Notes: a model not told the origin generated them from the sequence alone. Numbered from the stretch's first letter, positions 17,193 to 27,408 are shown. The stretch: DNA of 58,715 nucleotides from an uncultured Pelagibacteraceae bacterium (GCA_902554195.1 CACDNT010000002.1:1-58715), one strand, 5' to 3'. Numbers and translations: made by a program.

Positions 17193-18190
17193 TAAGAGAT
17201 CTTATGAAGGTATTCAGCTATATCACACATTCTATTTGAAAAACCCCATTCATTATCATACCATGCTGAGATCTTTCCCATATTTTTACCAACCACATTT
17301 GTTAAACTTGTATCAATAATTGATGAGGCAGGATTATGATTAAAATCAACAGAAACAAGTTTTTCTTTAGTGATTTCAATAACTTTACTTTTTTTACTAA
17401 AATCCTCAAATGCTGAATTAATTTTTTCTATGTTCACATCTTTTTTTGTACAAAAGACAAGTTCAATTAATGAAACATTCGGGGTGGGTACTCTCATTGC
17501 GACACCCTCTAGTTTACCTTTAAGAGACGGAATTATTTCACCTATAGTTTTAGATGCACCAGTCGATGTTGGGACGATTGATTGACTAGCAGATCTAGCT
17601 CTCCTAGGATCTTTATGTGAATTATCTAAAATTCTTTGATCACTTGTAAATGCATGTATGGTTGTCATAAAACCTTTCTCAATTCCAAAATTTTCATTTA
17701 AAACATGAGCCACTGGTGCCAGACAATTTGTTGTGCAAGAAGCAGCAGAAATAATTTCATCTTTTTTATTTAGTTCAGATTCATTTACTCCAAAGACAAT
17801 AGTTTTATCTGCATTTTTACACGGAGCTGAAACAATTACTTTTTTTGCCCCATTATTCAGATGTGGTTGTAATTTATCTTTAGAATTAAATTTTCCAGTG
17901 CACTCAAAAACATAATCAACACCATATTTGTTCCAATCAATTTTATTTAAATTAGTTTCTTGACCAAAAGAAATTTTGTTTTTATTTACAATAAGATTAT
18001 TTTCATCATAGTTTATATCAGCTTTAAATTTTCCATGGATTGAGTCATATTTTAAAAGAGTTGAGCAAGTCTCAGAATTTGTTCTATTATTAATATGCAC
18101 AATCTCTATTTTTTTGTTCCCCTCATAAATAGAGCGAAGAATCATTCTCCCTATTCTTCCCATTCCATTGATACCAATTTTAATTTTCAT
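17192..18190 (-). CDS. gap: glyceraldehyde-3-phosphate dehydrogenase
   Basis: The 332-residue enzyme has INGMGRIGR (7-15), the catalytic SCTTNCLAP with Cys152, [18 protein letters not shown] and [11 protein letters not shown]. It interconverts GAP and 1,3-bisphosphoglycerate. At the end of the second strand it reads HINNRTNSE (32-40). The Asp that fixes the adenine ribose in NAD-specific enzymes is Asn here, a change also found in NADP-preferring GapB types, so cofactor use may be relaxed. It is coupled to pgk (1-base overlap) and tkt (4-base overlap). Confidence 0.95.
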   Translation of the reverse strand: MKIKIGINGMGRIGRMILRSIYEGNKKIEIVHINNRTNSETCSTLLKYDSIHGKFKADINYDENNLIVNKNKISFGQETNLNKIDWNKYGVDYVFECTGKFNSKDKLQPHLNNGAKKVIVSAPCKNADKTIVFGVNESELNKKDEIISAASCTTNCLAPVAHVLNENFGIEKGFMTTIHAFTSDQRILDNSHKDPRRARSASQSIVPTSTGASKTIGEIIPSLKGKLEGVAMRVPTPNVSLIELVFCTKKDVNIEKINSAFEDFSKKSKVIEITKEKLVSVDFNHNPASSIIDTSLTNVVGKNMGKISAWYDNEWGFSNRMCDIAEYLHKIS

Positions 18191-20118
18191 AATTTTTCTT
18201 TAATTTTTTTTACAATACTTTCAGAATTTAACTCAAAGTGGTCATAAATTTTTTTATAAGGTGCGCTTTTTCCAAAATCGTTAATTCCAAAATTTAATCC
18301 ATTTGTGCCAGTATATTTTTTCCAATAATTAGTTTCAGAGGCCTCTATAGATACGACTAGTTCAGTTTCACCTAATATTTTTTTTTTGTATTCTTTTTTT
18401 TGATGATCAAAAATTTTTTGACAAGGCATTGATATAATTTTGGAATAAATACCATCTGTGGCTAATTTATGACCTACATCATTTGCTAAACTTGTTTCTG
18501 ACCCAGTTGCTAAAATTGTTACACTTATATTATCCCCAGTTCTCAAAACTTCATAAGCACCCAAAGACGATTTATTTTCGAGAGAATTTTCAAGTCTAAT
18601 AGGATTGACACTTTGTCTGGTTAGTGAAATTACACTTGGAGTATTTTTACTTTCAAGAGCTAATTGCCAACATTCAAAAGTTTCAATGGTATCCGAAGGT
18701 CTAAAAACGTTTAAATTTGGAATAGATCTTAAACTTGTTAATTGTTCAATTGGCTGATGAGTTGGGCCATCCTCTCCTAAACCAATAGAATCATGCGTAA
18801 ATACATAAATTACTCTTTGTTTCATCATCGCAGCTAATCTTATAGATGGTTTACAATAGTCACTAAATATTAGAAATGTTCCACCATAAGGAATTAGGCC
18901 ACTATGTAAGGCTATACCATTCATTATTCCACACATTGCATGTTCTCTAACTCCATAATGAATATAATTTCCCGCAAAATTATTTGGTTTGATTATTCTA
19001 TGATCTTTAGTTTTAGTATTATTTGATCCAGCTAAATCAGCTGAGCCACCAATTAAGTAAGGAAACTTTGCTATAATGTTTAAAAATATTTCAGATGATT
19101 TTCTTGTAGCAATAGGTTGTAGATTTTTAAAATATTTAATTTTTTCTTTTTCAATTAATTTTTTAAATGAATTAAAATTTTCAAAATTTGAAAAATTTAT
19201 ATTATTTTTCTGAGATTTTTGTGAGGCTTTTTTTCCTATGTTTCTCCATTCATTTAATAACTCAGCTGGAATCTTGAAAGGCTCATATTTCCATTTTAGT
19301 TTTTTTCTTACAAGTTTTATTTCCTCATCACCTAATGGACTTCCATGAGATGAAGCCTTACCACCTTTGTTTGGAGATCCATAACCTATTGTAGTTTTAC
19401 ATGAAATGGCTATAGGCTTTTTTGATTTCTGTGCTTTTTTTAGAGCTTTAGATATTTCTTTGAAATCATGACCATTAATTTTTAAGAAGTCCCACCCGTA
19501 GCTCTTAAACCTTATTTCATGATCATCTGAAACAGCTAAGTTAGTGGGACCATCGATAGATATAGAGTTATTATCAAATAATAAAATAAGATTCTTTAAT
19601 TTTAGATGTCCAGCTAAGCTTAATGACTCGTGACTAATACCTTCCATTAAGCATCCGTCTCCAGCGAGAACATAAGTTTTATGATTGATCTTTTTTTTCC
19701 CTAATTGTTTTTTTAAAATTTCTTCTGATATTGCAAACCCAACTGCATTTGAGATTCCTTGTCCCAATGGACCTGTAGTTGTTTCAATACCAGTATTTGG
19801 ATGATATTCAGGATGTCCAGCGCATATGGATTCTAATTGTCTAAAATTTTTAATATCATTTAAAGAAACACTCTTGTAACCAGTTAAGTAAAGAAGAGAG
19901 TAAAGTAACATTGATCCATGCCCAGCAGAAAGAACAAATCTATCTCTATTAATCCAGCTAGGATTTTTTGGATTAAATTTTAAAAAATCTTTAAAAAGGA
20001 CTGTAGCAACATCTGCCATTCCCATCGGCATTCCAGGGTGACCTGAGTTTGCTTTTTGAACAGCATCAATTGAGAGAAATCTAATACAATTAGCTAATTC
20101 TTTATAAAATTTACTCAA
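18187..20118 (-). CDS. tkt: transketolase
   Basis: The 643-residue enzyme has the N-terminal [20 protein letters not shown], the TPP pyrophosphate motif [13 protein letters not shown] (about 155-167) ending in the Asn-containing NNSISID, and the central pyrimidine domain with GVREHAM and [20 protein letters not shown]. It shuttles two-carbon units in the pentose phosphate pathway. First gene of the minus-strand run tkt-gap-pgk-fba-thiE-efp. It is divergent from the zapA operon across 53 bases. Confidence 0.97.
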   Translation of the reverse strand: MSKFYKELANCIRFLSIDAVQKANSGHPGMPMGMADVATVLFKDFLKFNPKNPSWINRDRFVLSAGHGSMLLYSLLYLTGYKSVSLNDIKNFRQLESICAGHPEYHPNTGIETTTGPLGQGISNAVGFAISEEILKKQLGKKKINHKTYVLAGDGCLMEGISHESLSLAGHLKLKNLILLFDNNSISIDGPTNLAVSDDHEIRFKSYGWDFLKINGHDFKEISKALKKAQKSKKPIAISCKTTIGYGSPNKGGKASSHGSPLGDEEIKLVRKKLKWKYEPFKIPAELLNEWRNIGKKASQKSQKNNINFSNFENFNSFKKLIEKEKIKYFKNLQPIATRKSSEIFLNIIAKFPYLIGGSADLAGSNNTKTKDHRIIKPNNFAGNYIHYGVREHAMCGIMNGIALHSGLIPYGGTFLIFSDYCKPSIRLAAMMKQRVIYVFTHDSIGLGEDGPTHQPIEQLTSLRSIPNLNVFRPSDTIETFECWQLALESKNTPSVISLTRQSVNPIRLENSLENKSSLGAYEVLRTGDNISVTILATGSETSLANDVGHKLATDGIYSKIISMPCQKIFDHQKKEYKKKILGETELVVSIEASETNYWKKYTGTNGLNFGINDFGKSAPYKKIYDHFELNSESIVKKIKEKL

Positions 20119-20156
20119 ATTTATCCTGTCTAGACTTAGAAGATTCTATTTAATAA

Positions 20157-20162
20157 TATAAT
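20157..20162 (+). promoter_or_regulatory. possible -10 box for the zapA operon
   Basis: A perfect TATAAT lies 10 bases before the ATG at 20172. The -35 region is weak (CTTAGA, 16 bases upstream). Initiation would fall within about 5 bases of the start codon. Confidence 0.35.
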
Positions 20163-20171
20163 CATATATAT

Positions 20172-20495
20172 ATGAATTCTATTTCTGAAAAAGAAAAAAA
20201 GCTAAATTTAGCATTAACGAAACTAAAAAATTTAAATTTAGAAAATCCAGACATAAAAAAAAATATTGAAACTCTTGGAGAACAAAAAAATCAATTAGAA
20301 ATTGAAAAATCTGAAATAGAGAAAAAATACAAAATTTTAGTGGATGAGCATGATAATTTATCCAGAAAATTGGAAGAATTACAAAATAGAGAAAAAATTG
20401 AGCAAAAAAAAAGATTAGAATTTTCAGAGAAAATAGATGAATTAAATCAAGAAACTAATACTTTAATGGATGAAATCGATAAATGGCAAACGTAA
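20172..20495 (+). CDS. small coiled-coil protein upstream of ZapA
   Basis: The 107-residue, highly charged protein is predicted to be one long coiled coil from about residue 5 to 105 (heptads of L, I and N with E/K elsewhere). It has no signal peptide and no cysteine. Alphaproteobacteria often have a DUF4164- or ZapB-like coiled-coil gene directly before zapA, and by position this is the counterpart. It overlaps zapA by 13 bases, so the two are coupled. A role in Z-ring bundling is inferred only from context. Confidence 0.7.
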   Translation: MNSISEKEKKLNLALTKLKNLNLENPDIKKNIETLGEQKNQLEIEKSEIEKKYKILVDEHDNLSRKLEELQNREKIEQKKRLEFSEKIDELNQETNTLMDEIDKWQT

Positions 20496-20926
20496 CTATA
20501 AAATTTAATGGCAAAGAGTTTTTATTATCATGTGACGATGGACAAGAAGAACATCTTGAGGAATTATTAATTCAAATCAATCAAAAGTTTAACGATTTAA
20601 AAAATGATTTAGGAAATATTGGTGAAAATAAACTTTTACTGATTACGGCAGTAAAAGTAATGGATGAATACTACGAAACCAAAAAAAAAGTTGAGCAGAA
20701 AAAGACAGAATTAAAAGAACTTTCAAATAAATTTAAAGAGTTAAAATCATTAGTTTACGAATACAAAGACAGAAAAGAGGAAGAAATAAAAAATTTGAGT
20801 AAAAATCACTTAGAATTAAAAGATGAAATTGAACAAAATCAAAAACACTATGAAAAGTTAATCGATTCAGCTGCTGATGAGATTTCAAATTTTGTTGAAA
20901 AAGCAAATATAGATAAAACATCTTAA
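20483..20926 (+). CDS. zapA: cell division protein ZapA
   Basis: The 147-residue protein has the globular head NVTIKFNGKEFLLSCDDGQE (3-22) and LLLITAVKVMDEYYE (about 50-64), followed by a long coiled coil to about residue 135. ZapA tetramers cross-link FtsZ filaments at midcell. It lies between the coiled-coil gene (13-base overlap) and fthC (9 bases downstream). In many proteobacteria 6S RNA sits between zapA and fthC, but there is no room for it here. Confidence 0.88.
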   Translation: MANVTIKFNGKEFLLSCDDGQEEHLEELLIQINQKFNDLKNDLGNIGENKLLLITAVKVMDEYYETKKKVEQKKTELKELSNKFKELKSLVYEYKDRKEEEIKNLSKNHLELKDEIEQNQKHYEKLIDSAADEISNFVEKANIDKTS

Positions 20927-20935
20927 AAGAATTTT

Positions 20936-21469
20936 GTGAATAAATCTCAAATTAGAAAAAAAATTCTCAGGATAAGAAAACAAAAAAAAATTAAAAAATT
21001 TGTTTTTAATTTTGATTTAATTTCGAATATTTTAAAAAGAAAAAAGATCTCAGGTAAAATAATTGGCGGCTATTACCCATATAATTATGAAGTAGATATT
21101 TTACAAATCTTAGAAAAATTTGAAGAGAAAAAGTTTATTATAACATTACCAAAAATAAAGAAAAATTCACAAATGAACTTCTATCAATGGTCAATAAATG
21201 ATCCTTTGGCTATAAATAGATTTGGAATACCGGAACCAATTTCAAAAATGGTAAAATATCCAGATGTATTGTTAGTGCCCCTTGTGGCGTTCGATAAAAA
21301 TTTCAACAGGATTGGTTACGGTGGGGGGTTTTACGATAGGTATATAAATAAAATTAAAAAAAAAAAAAATGTTCTTACAATTGGATTTGCTTACTCTTTT
21401 CAAAAAGTAAAAAAAATACCAACAAATAAATATGATATTAGATTAGATTTTATTATAACAAACAAATAA
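20936..21469 (+). CDS. fthC: 5-formyltetrahydrofolate cyclo-ligase
   Basis: The 177-residue enzyme begins at GTG 20936 (MNKSQIRKKILRIRKQ, the usual basic start). It has GGYYPYNYEVD, VPLVAFDKNFNRIGYGGGFYDRYI, the ATP and substrate loop of MTHFS, and a C-terminal RLDFIIT. It reconverts 5-formyl-THF to 5,10-methenyl-THF using ATP. Folate metabolism is also served by folP at 31405. A 14-A run (21356-21369) encodes KKKKN without breaking the frame. Confidence 0.93.
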   Translation: MNKSQIRKKILRIRKQKKIKKFVFNFDLISNILKRKKISGKIIGGYYPYNYEVDILQILEKFEEKKFIITLPKIKKNSQMNFYQWSINDPLAINRFGIPEPISKMVKYPDVLLVPLVAFDKNFNRIGYGGGFYDRYINKIKKKKNVLTIGFAYSFQKVKKIPTNKYDIRLDFIITNK

Positions 21470-21475
21470 TTTTTT

Positions 21476-22279
21476 ATGAAAATTTTATTTTTAGGTGATG
21501 TTGTTGGATTACCAGGGTGTAGAAAGATAACTAAAGATTTATTAGGACAGATTAAAAAAAATAATATCGATTTTGTAATTATAAATGCTGAAAATGCTGA
21601 TGATACTGGCGTTGGTTTGACAAAAGAGATTTGTAAAAATTTCTTTGAAAATGGAGTTGATGTTATTACAACTGGAAATCATGTTTGGGATCAAAAAGAC
21701 ATAATGAATTTTATTGATAAGGAGAATAGATTATTAAGACCTAAAAATTTATTTGAACCTGCCCCTGGTAGAGGATTTGAGATTTATAAATCAAAAAATA
21801 ATCACAAGGTAGGAGTCTTAAATTTAATGGGAAATGTTTTTATGAAAAAGTGTGATGATGTTTTTAAAATTTCAAAAGATTTTTTAGAAAAATATAATTT
21901 AAAAAAAGATTATGATTTTCTAATTGTTGATTTCCATGGAGAAATAACAAGCGAAAAAAATGCTATTGGACATTATTTTGACGGAAAAGCAACACTCGTT
22001 ATTGGAACTCATACTCACATACCGACTAATGATGCAAGAGTTTTAAAAAATGGTACTGCCTATCAAACAGACGCAGGAATGTGTGGAGATTATGATTCAG
22101 TTATAGGTATGAATAAAAACAATTCTATTAATAGGTTCATGAAAAAGGACTCAATTAAACATTTTCCAGCTGATGGAGAAGCTTCTTTGAGCGGAGTTAT
22201 AGTAAATTGCAATTTAGAAACTGGCTTAGCAGATAGTATCGAAAGTTATATATTTGGAGGTATTTTAAAAAATACTTAA
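21476..22279 (+). CDS. YmdB-family metallophosphoesterase (TIGR00282)
   Basis: The 267-residue protein has MKILFLGDVVG (1-11), NAENADDTGVGLT, TTGNHVWDQ, DFHGEITSEK and GTHTHIPTND, which give the two-metal site of the TIGR00282 phosphoesterases. Bacillus YmdB hydrolyses 2',3'-cAMP and affects biofilm switching. The physiological substrate in alphaproteobacteria is not settled. It is placed between fthC (6 bases) and yebC (7 bases) in one transcription unit. Full length. Confidence 0.9.
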   Translation: MKILFLGDVVGLPGCRKITKDLLGQIKKNNIDFVIINAENADDTGVGLTKEICKNFFENGVDVITTGNHVWDQKDIMNFIDKENRLLRPKNLFEPAPGRGFEIYKSKNNHKVGVLNLMGNVFMKKCDDVFKISKDFLEKYNLKKDYDFLIVDFHGEITSEKNAIGHYFDGKATLVIGTHTHIPTNDARVLKNGTAYQTDAGMCGDYDSVIGMNKNNSINRFMKKDSIKHFPADGEASLSGVIVNCNLETGLADSIESYIFGGILKNT

Positions 22280-22286
22280 TTTTTTT

Positions 22287-23009
22287 ATGGCAGGGCATTC
22301 TCATTGGGCAGGTATAAAACATAAAAAAGGTAAAGCCGATAAACAAAGATCAAAAATCTTTTCTAAGTTATCAAAAGAGATTACTGTAGCTGCTAAGCTA
22401 GGCGATAAAGATCCAGCTATGAACCCAAGATTGCGTTCTGCTGTGCAAGCTGCCAGGTCAGCAAATATGCCTAAAGATAATATAGCAAGAGCTATAGATA
22501 AGTCCTCAATGAGTAATCAGTCAAATTTTGAAAATTTGAGATATGAAGGTTTTGGGCCTGACAGAGTTGCAGTTATAGTTGAGACTTTGACTGATAATAA
22601 AAATAGAACTGCCTCGAATATAAGAACAATTTTTCAAAAATCAGGAGGAAGTTTAGGAACTCAAGGTTCAGCATCACATAATTTTACTCAATTAGGTATA
22701 ATCAAAATCGATAAAAATGAGATTTCAGATGAGGATATTTTAGAACTTGCTATTGAGGCTGGTGCAAATGAGTGCAAATCGGATAAAGAATTTCATGAGA
22801 TACATTGCTCAATAAATGATATTTACAATGTTAAAAAAGAGTTGGAGAAAAAAATAAGTAATTTTATTTCGACAGGGATAGAGTGGGTGCCTTTAAATGC
22901 TGTAGAAATTTCAGAGGAGAAAAAAAAGGAATTGATTAGTTTTTTTGAGACATTAGAAAATGACGACGATGTGCAAAATATTTATTCAAATGTTAAATTT
23001 TCAAACTAG
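22287..23009 (+). CDS. yebC: YebC/PmpR family protein (TACO1-like)
   Basis: The 240-residue protein has the family start MAGHSHWAGIKHKKGKADKQ, RLRSAVQAARSANMPKDNIARAI and YEGFGPDRVAVIVE with later TDNKNRT. Family members act as transcription regulators or as ribosome factors that ease translation of proline-rich stretches. In proteobacteria yebC commonly precedes ruvC, and here a RuvC-like gene follows after 9 bases. Full length. Confidence 0.95.
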   Translation: MAGHSHWAGIKHKKGKADKQRSKIFSKLSKEITVAAKLGDKDPAMNPRLRSAVQAARSANMPKDNIARAIDKSSMSNQSNFENLRYEGFGPDRVAVIVETLTDNKNRTASNIRTIFQKSGGSLGTQGSASHNFTQLGIIKIDKNEISDEDILELAIEAGANECKSDKEFHEIHCSINDIYNVKKELEKKISNFISTGIEWVPLNAVEISEEKKKELISFFETLENDDDVQNIYSNVKFSN

Positions 23010-23018
23010 ATACAGGAT

Positions 23019-23509
23019 ATGTTTATAATTGGTATAGATCCAGGTATCTCGGGCTCAATTTGTTTTTTTAAAGATGGAAAAATTCTTGAAGTAATTGAAA
23101 TGCCAGTCATGACAGAGGGTAAAAAAAATAAAAAACAAGTTAATGGTGCCCAAATTCATAACGAATTTTTAAAAAGAATGAATAAAAATGATGATGAAAT
23201 TAGAGTTGTGATAGAACAAGTTTCTGCAATGCCAGGACAAGGGGTAACCAGTATGTTTAATTTTGGTCAGTCTTACGGGATTTTAAAAGGAATATGTTCT
23301 GCAATGCAACTACCAATGTTTTTTGTAAGACCAGCTAAATGGAAAAAATATTTTAACTTAATAAATTCTCAAAAAGATGCTAGTAGAACAAGAGCAATTG
23401 AAATATTTCCTTATTTTTCAGCACAACTTTCAAAAAAAAAGACTCTAACAAAGCCGATGCTATATTAATTGCGAGTTTTTACTATGAAACTCACCAAAAA
23501 GAGGATTAA
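23019..23509 (+). CDS. RuvC-like Holliday junction resolvase, interrupted by a -1 frameshift in a poly-A run
   Basis: RNase H-fold resolvase with GIDPGISG (Asp7) and VIEQVSAMPGQGVTSMF (Glu66). In the first frame the protein stops at 23468 after an unrelated tail. A -1 shift at A AAA AAG (23435-23441), inside a run of nine A, restores 22 further residues. These contain KKKDSNKADAILIA, which holds the C-terminal catalytic Asp pair (Asp142, Asp147), for 163 residues in all and a stop at 23507-23509. The family is the phage/alphaproteobacterial RuvC-like type rather than canonical RuvC. Real programmed shift, transcript slippage, mutation or sequencing error are all possible. No ruvA or ruvB follows. 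Confidence 0.8.
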
Positions 23510-23561
23510 TCATAGATTTATAAAGTCAAATTCATGACACATTTAAGTGTGAGAAGACCCT

Positions 23562-24236
23562 ATGGAAGCTGATATTTCATCACAAGCAGTCGGACTTGCG
23601 TCAAGTGCTGACTTTTCACTAATGAACTTATTTTTAAGAGCAGATATAATTGTTAAATCAGTAATTATCATTCTTATTGCATGCTCAGTTTATTCATGGG
23701 CAGTCATCATTGAAAAATTTAAATTATTTAAAAAAATAAATCAAAGTTCAGAAGAATTTGAAACTAAGTTTTGGAATTCTAAATCTGCAGAGTCTTTTTA
23801 CAATAATCTCCCAGGAAACGTAAATGATCCAATGGCTCTAATTTTTAAAGATGCTATGCAAAATCTTCTTAAAAGAAGATCTAAAACTGATTTGAATGCT
23901 AGAATGACTTCAATGTTAGAAACCGGAATAGAAAAACAAATGTCTAAAATTACAAAAGGATTTACTTTTTTGGCAACTGTAGGATCAACAGCACCATTTA
24001 TAGGATTATTCGGGACTGTTTGGGGTATAATGAATTCTTTTCAATCTATTGCAATTTCAAGAAATACTAGTTTAGCAATTGTAGCTCCTGGAATCGCAGA
24101 GGCGCTTTTCGCTACAGCATTAGGTTTATTGGCAGCGATCCCTGCAGTAATTGCTTACAACAAATTTAATAACGACTCTTTAAAGTATTCCCAAAAATTA
24201 GAAAACTTTTCTAAAAGATTTTTAACAATTATTTAG
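23562..24236 (+). CDS. tolQ: Tol-Pal system proton channel subunit TolQ
   Basis: The 224-residue MotA/TolQ/ExbB protein has three membrane helices (about 28-48, 132-152, 165-190). ATVGSTAPFIGLFGTVWGIM (about 138-157) and APGIAEALFATALGLLAAIPAV form the channel. With TolR it uses the proton gradient to pull TolA for outer-membrane constriction at division. It is the first gene of tolQRAB-pal, with a 1-base gap to tolR. The 52 bases upstream contain no recognisable ybgC. Confidence 0.95.
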   Translation: MEADISSQAVGLASSADFSLMNLFLRADIIVKSVIIILIACSVYSWAVIIEKFKLFKKINQSSEEFETKFWNSKSAESFYNNLPGNVNDPMALIFKDAMQNLLKRRSKTDLNARMTSMLETGIEKQMSKITKGFTFLATVGSTAPFIGLFGTVWGIMNSFQSIAISRNTSLAIVAPGIAEALFATALGLLAAIPAVIAYNKFNNDSLKYSQKLENFSKRFLTII

Positions 24237-24237
24237 A

Positions 24238-24654
24238 ATGGCATTTAAGTTTAATCGTTCATCAAAGGAACCAATGAGTGAAATAAATGTAACACCATTC
24301 GTTGATGTGATGTTAGTTTTATTGATTATCTTTATGGTAACAGCACCTTTATTAACTGTAGGAGTTCAAGTTGATTTACCAGAAAGTTCAGCAGACTCTC
24401 TTCCAGAGGAACAAGAACCTTTAACTTTAACAATAAATTCAAAAGGCGAAATTTTCATACAAGAGTCAAAAGTTGAATATGAAAAAATCATTGCAAAAGT
24501 GTTAGCAGTTTCAAAAAATCGGACTGATACAAGAATTTATGTAAGAGGAGATAAAACTATAAATTATGGTAGAGTTCTTGAAATTATGGGATTACTTTCA
24601 GGTTCAGGATTTACCAAAGTAGCTTTAATTTCAGAACCTTACAAAGAAAGGTAA
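24238..24654 (+). CDS. tolR: Tol-Pal system protein TolR
   Basis: This 138-residue ExbD/TolR protein has SEINVTPFVDVMLVLLIIFM (15-34) with the helix Asp (Asp24) that takes part in proton flow, then a periplasmic domain containing YVRGDKTINYGRVLEIM. It is anchored once in the inner membrane and works as a dimer inside the TolQ pentamer. Adjacent to tolQ (1 base) and tolA (7 bases). Confidence 0.95.
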   Translation: MAFKFNRSSKEPMSEINVTPFVDVMLVLLIIFMVTAPLLTVGVQVDLPESSADSLPEEQEPLTLTINSKGEIFIQESKVEYEKIIAKVLAVSKNRTDTRIYVRGDKTINYGRVLEIMGLLSGSGFTKVALISEPYKER

Positions 24655-24661
24655 TTTTTTT

Positions 24662-25471
24662 GTGAATAGGAGTATTGTAATTTCTTCTGTTTTACACTTA
24701 TTCGTAATTTTTTTAACAGCAATGAGCCTTCCTTTTTTAGCAAAAAAACCAATTGATCTTCCCCCAATTGTTTCGGTTGAATTAATTCAAATAACTGAAA
24801 AAACGAATATTCCATTTGCACCAAAGGCAAAAAAAATAATTGAAAAAGTGAAAGAAAAAGAAAAAAAATTAGTATCTGAACAAGCTCCTCCAAAAAAAGT
24901 TAAGAAAATTAAGCCTGATGCTGTTCCTATGCCAGAGGATAAAGTAAAGAAAGTTGAAAAAATAAAAGAGGATAAACAAAACCCTGAAAAAATTGACAAT
25001 GAGGTTAAGCAAGTATCAGAATTTGAAAAAGAGGAATTATTTGATCCAAATAATATTGCAGCTTTAATTGACAAATCTAAAGAAAGTAAAGCGGAAACTT
25101 TAAAGAAAAATCCAGATTTAAGCCAAGACCAAAATAAAAATTTTGAGAATACAGGGTTGTCTTTAAGTGAAGAGGATGCATTAAAAGCACAAATTTTTGG
25201 ATGTTGGAGTATTCCGCTCGGATTACCATATAATGAGAATTTACTTGTTAGAATAAAACTTGAATTAAAACCTGACGGATCAGTAATAAATTCTGAAATT
25301 TTAGATCATGCAAGAATGAATAAACCAGGTCAGGGCTTTTACAAAGTATTAGCAGAAAGCGCTTTAAGAGCTATTAAATTATGTCAGCCTTTAAGAGTCC
25401 CAAGCACTGGCTATGAAAGATGGAAGGAATTACAATTAAATTTTGATGCAAGAGAAATGCTTGAAGGATAA
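24662..25471 (+). CDS. tolA: TolA-like energy transducer with TonB-type C-terminal domain
   Basis: The 269-residue protein begins at GTG 24662. It has an N-terminal helix ([20 protein letters not shown], 4-23) for TolQR contact, a Lys/Glu/Pro-rich rod (about 55-170) spanning the periplasm, and a folded C-terminus. That C-terminus holds [22 protein letters not shown] and the Cys-containing [11 protein letters not shown]. TolA reaches from the inner membrane to TolB, Pal and porins. The frame read for tolB overlaps its end, but the chosen tolB start lies after it. Confidence 0.9.
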   Translation: MNRSIVISSVLHLFVIFLTAMSLPFLAKKPIDLPPIVSVELIQITEKTNIPFAPKAKKIIEKVKEKEKKLVSEQAPPKKVKKIKPDAVPMPEDKVKKVEKIKEDKQNPEKIDNEVKQVSEFEKEELFDPNNIAALIDKSKESKAETLKKNPDLSQDQNKNFENTGLSLSEEDALKAQIFGCWSIPLGLPYNENLLVRIKLELKPDGSVINSEILDHARMNKPGQGFYKVLAESALRAIKLCQPLRVPSTGYERWKELQLNFDAREMLEG

Positions 25472-25484
25472 TATAATTAAAAAA

Positions 25485-26825
25485 ATGAAAAAATTTTTAA
25501 TAATTTTAATTTTAATCTTAATACCTGTTAAATCATTTGGTTTAATAGAGGTTGATATCACAAGAGGTAATCTAAACCCACTACCTATTGCAGTTTCCCC
25601 GCTATCTATAGACGAGGAGTCGAGGAAAAATTTTCAGAATATTCTCAAAAAGAAAAATATCGGTTCAGAAATATCTTTAATTGTAGAAAATAATTTAAAA
25701 GTTTCAGGTTTATTTAATCCATTAAATAAGGATGCATTTTTACAAGAACCAGATATTGCAAATTTAAAGCCTAGATTTGAAGATTGGAACTTAATCAAAG
25801 CCCAGGCTTTGATTACTGGAAAGGTTAGTTATGTAGAAGAAAAATTAAGAGTAGAATTTAGATTGTGGGATGTGCTTGCAGGTAAAGAAATGATGGCGCT
25901 AGCATTCACAACTGTTCCAAATAATTGGAGACGTGTTGGTCACATCATTACAGATAAAGTTTATGAGAGATTAACCGGTGAAAGAGGTTATTTTGATACG
26001 AGAATTATTTATGTTGCAGAAGAGGGACCTAAAACTCAAAGAGTAAAAAAATTAGCTATCATGGATCAAGATGGTGCTAATAATAAATTCTTAACATTAG
26101 GAAATGAACTTGTTTTAACTCCAAGGTTTAATCCAACTAGTCAAATGGTAACTTATCTTTCATATTTTAGAAATTTACCAAGAGTTTATCTGTTAGATAT
26201 TGAAACAGGAACCCAAGAAGTTGTAGGAGATTTCCCCGGTATGACTTTTGCGCCAAGATTTTCTCCTGATGGAAAAAAAATAATCATGAGTTTTGCTAAA
26301 GACGGGAATTCCGAAATTTACACAATGGATTTAGAAAATAGAATAGTGGAAAAAATTACAAATCATCCATCTATAGATACGTCACCCTCTTACTCTCCTG
26401 ATGGAAAATTTATTTCTTTCAACTCTGACAGAAGTGGTTATCAACAAATTTATGTAATGAAAAGTGATGGAAGTAATGTTAAGAGAATATCTTTTGGTAA
26501 AGGAATTTATGGCACTCCAGTTTGGTCTCCAAGAGGGGATCTAATTGCATTTACAAAATTACATAAAGGAAAATTTTATATTGGTGTTATGAGAACTGAT
26601 GGAAGTGGAGAAAGATTATTAACTGAAAATTTTTATCAAGAAGCTCCATCTTGGTCTCCCAATGGAAGAGTATTGATTTTTTATAGGGAGACGAAAACAG
26701 ACTCTAAAGGAAAGGGTTTTTCTGCAAAATTATGGTCTATAGATTTAACTGGCTATAATGAGAGACAGGTTCCTACTCCAACTGATGGATCAGACCCATC
26801 ATGGTCATCTTTATTAAGTAATTAA
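25485..26825 (+). CDS. tolB: Tol-Pal system beta-propeller protein TolB
   Basis: The 446-residue periplasmic protein starts at ATG 25485, where a signal peptide follows at once ([19 protein letters not shown]). The frame is open upstream to 25443, but that would bury the signal. An N-terminal alpha/beta domain (to about 165) precedes a six-bladed propeller. The blades repeat [34 protein letters not shown] and SPNGRVLIF. TolB binds Pal and TolA. It is 13 bases after tolA. Confidence 0.95.
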   Translation: MKKFLIILILILIPVKSFGLIEVDITRGNLNPLPIAVSPLSIDEESRKNFQNILKKKNIGSEISLIVENNLKVSGLFNPLNKDAFLQEPDIANLKPRFEDWNLIKAQALITGKVSYVEEKLRVEFRLWDVLAGKEMMALAFTTVPNNWRRVGHIITDKVYERLTGERGYFDTRIIYVAEEGPKTQRVKKLAIMDQDGANNKFLTLGNELVLTPRFNPTSQMVTYLSYFRNLPRVYLLDIETGTQEVVGDFPGMTFAPRFSPDGKKIIMSFAKDGNSEIYTMDLENRIVEKITNHPSIDTSPSYSPDGKFISFNSDRSGYQQIYVMKSDGSNVKRISFGKGIYGTPVWSPRGDLIAFTKLHKGKFYIGVMRTDGSGERLLTENFYQEAPSWSPNGRVLIFYRETKTDSKGKGFSAKLWSIDLTGYNERQVPTPTDGSDPSWSSLLSN

Positions 26826-26911
26826 TAATTAATTCGCTTGATTTTTAGACTTGAAAGATCTAATTAGTTGTGAAAAACTAAGACTAAAGAAATATTGATC
26901 AAGGAGTAATA

Positions 26912-27391
26912 ATGAAATTAACCAAAATTCTAAAAAATGGATTTTTAATAGTTTTTGCGTGTATTGCACTTTCTGCTTGTGCTACATCAAAAAAAACTAC
27001 AGGGCAAATGCAAGGTGATGTTTATACTGGAACAGATACAGTGGAGTACTTAGCTTCAGGTGTTCCTGATAGAGTATTTTTTGCAACTAATGAGTCAGTT
27101 CTAACTACAGCTTCTAGAGAAACTCTGAGGAAGCAAGCTGCATGGTTAAGAAAAAATTCTAAAATTACAATTGTTTTAGAAGGACATGCTGACGAAAGAG
27201 GAACAAGAGAATATAACTTAGCATTAGGTGAGAGAAGAGCTAATGCAGCTAAAGATTATTTAATGACTTATGGAATATCTTCTGACAGAATTTCAGTTTT
27301 AAGTTATGGTAAAGAAAGACCAGTTGACTCTGGGTCTAACCCACTAGCTTGGTCAAAAAACAGAAGATCTGTAACAGTTAAAGCAAATTAA
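26912..27391 (+). CDS. pal: peptidoglycan-associated lipoprotein Pal
   Basis: The 159-residue lipoprotein has a signal peptide ending in the lipobox LSAC (Cys23 lipidated) and a C-terminal OmpA-like domain. VFFATNESVLT and LEGHADERGTREYNLALGERRANA contain the Asp and Arg that hold meso-diaminopimelate. It tethers the outer membrane to peptidoglycan. It is preceded by one of the few clear Shine-Dalgarno sites here (AAGGAG at 26901, 7 bases before ATG). It is followed by a strong terminator. Confidence 0.97.
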   Translation: MKLTKILKNGFLIVFACIALSACATSKKTTGQMQGDVYTGTDTVEYLASGVPDRVFFATNESVLTTASRETLRKQAAWLRKNSKITIVLEGHADERGTREYNLALGERRANAAKDYLMTYGISSDRISVLSYGKERPVDSGSNPLAWSKNRRSVTVKAN

Positions 27392-27408
27392 ATAATTAAT
27401 TAATATTT

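Noticed and set aside
23510..23561. Small inverted repeat CACATTTAAGTGTG before tolQ as an operator
   Set aside because: The arms are only four to five bases, with no second copy seen elsewhere.
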